Of a stretch of DNA of 7,492 bases, positions 7,243 through 7,492 are shown in pieces. The position numbers and the translations under genes were made by a program. Origin of the DNA: DALYLB01 sp046154695. Lineage in GTDB: Bacteria > Acidobacteriota > Blastocatellia > RBC074. The notes beneath the pieces were generated by a model. That model was not told the DNA's origin. It made no database searches and saw only the letters and a list, made by a program, of their open reading frames with translations. The stretch's first letter is position 1. Every line of letters starts with the position of its first letter. The stretch is from the NCBI GenBank assembly GCA_046154695.1, contig JBJXFI010000129.1, positions 1 through 7,492 of the forward strand. Reading direction: 5' to 3'.

Positions 7243-7290
7243 GGAAAATAGCTGGGCTGGTGTGCCGGGGCTGGGGGGGTGAGAATCGAA

Positions 7291-7319
7291 ATCTTACCTC
7301 AGCCGCGGCGGCGCGGCAA
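7291..7319 (-). promoter_or_regulatory. Candidate sigma70-type promoter of the giant gene
   Basis: On the minus strand, TTGCCG (7319-7314) is followed after exactly 17 bases by TAAGAT (7296-7291). Each hexamer matches the sigma70 consensus at four of six positions. The pair lies between the upstream terminator and the start codon and would give a leader of roughly 50 bases. The spacer is very GC-rich, so the promoter could be weak or need an activator. Acidobacteriota promoters are not well defined, hence moderate confidence. Confidence 0.4.
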
Positions 7320-7343
7320 CCGCGTTTTCACCCGCCTCCGGAC

Positions 7344-7381
7344 AAAAAAAGAGGCGCGGCGGAGAATCTCTCCGTCGCGCC
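7344..7381 (-). terminator. Rho-independent terminator of an upstream minus-strand gene
   Basis: On the minus strand, a 13-position stem (7381-7369 with 7365-7353) closes a 3-base loop, with one A-C mismatch (7375/7359). It is followed by T, C and then seven consecutive T (7350-7344). This is the classic layout of an intrinsic terminator. It lies 113 bases upstream of the giant gene's start, so it most likely ends transcription of a minus-strand gene beyond the right edge and insulates the giant gene. An attenuator role is possible only if a promoter further right also serves the giant gene. Confidence 0.8.
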
Positions 7382-7429
7382 AGTGTGCCTGTTTATGAAG
7401 GGTATCAGTATTAAATAATATTCCGTGAT

Positions 7430-7492
7430 TTACGGATGGAAACTCTCGGCTGCACATTGAGCAATCATTTGGTGGGTGTAGTAGCGGACATT
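7430..7492 (-). CDS. Possible C-terminal end of an upstream gene (partial, 20 codons)
   Basis: On the minus strand one frame is open from the window edge to TAA at 7432-7430 and reads NVRYYTHQMIAQCAAESFHP. The stop is followed 48 bases later by the terminator stem, the spacing expected at a gene end. Only about half of the codons end in G or C, unlike the giant gene, so it may be a gene of different origin, or not a gene at all. The 'YYTH...HP' ending loosely recalls tyrosine-recombinase C-termini, but 20 residues are too few to assign a family. Confidence 0.25.
   Translation of the reverse strand, partial: NVRYYTHQMIAQCAAESFHP

Noticed and set aside
6113..7282. A 389-codon open frame on the plus strand
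   Set aside because: Arg-rich product with no recognisable domain, lying opposite the well-supported DUF7948-like and SBBP region; a shadow frame.
7415..7442. TTTCCA-N16-TATTAT promoter-like pair on the minus strand
   Set aside because: It lies upstream of the strong terminator, overlaps the possible end of the neighbouring gene, and is in an AT-rich patch where a TATTAT match is easily found by chance. A better placed candidate exists at 7291-7319.

Overview
The window is almost entirely one very large gene on the minus strand (positions 350-7231, 2293 residues). Its product is a probable exported or surface-anchored protein built from beta-propeller repeats and Ig-like modules. The C-terminal module resembles the 'Solibacter C-terminal' family (TIGR03437). 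Together with the high GC content and the DUF7948-like + SBBP-repeat N-terminus, this points to an Acidobacteriota genome (Solibacter/Bryobacter or Blastocatellia type). That assignment rests on protein architecture only; there is no rRNA or other phylogenetic marker here.

Layout, left to right on the plus strand. Positions 1-349 are intergenic and hold two copies of a degenerate 180-bp tandem repeat with conserved hairpins, lying just downstream of the big gene's stop codon. Positions 350-7231 are the giant gene, read right to left. Positions 7232-7343 are its leader, with a good Shine-Dalgarno sequence and a plausible sigma70-type promoter. Positions 7344-7381 form a convincing Rho-independent terminator on the minus strand, probably ending a gene beyond the right edge. 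The last 110 bases are more AT-rich and may contain the final 20 codons of that neighbour.

Protein order from the N-terminus: membrane or signal segment; DUF7948-like domain; SBBP repeats 1, 2 and the first part of 3; a seven-motif BNR/Asp-box block; the rest of SBBP repeat 3 and repeats 4-7; a DUF11-like domain; a carboxypeptidase-regulatory-like fold; a BACON-like domain; fourteen FG-GAP/VCBS calcium-loop repeats; the TIGR03437-like domain. The repeat counts (7 + 7 + 14) suggest four seven-bladed propellers, with the BNR propeller inserted inside a blade of the SBBP propeller. No catalytic motif was recognised. The likely role is structural, adhesive or ligand-binding outside the cytoplasm.

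I see no multi-gene system, CRISPR array, tRNA, rRNA or complete mobile element. The items most worth a second look are the nested-propeller architecture and the hairpin-bearing tandem repeat at the gene's 3' end.
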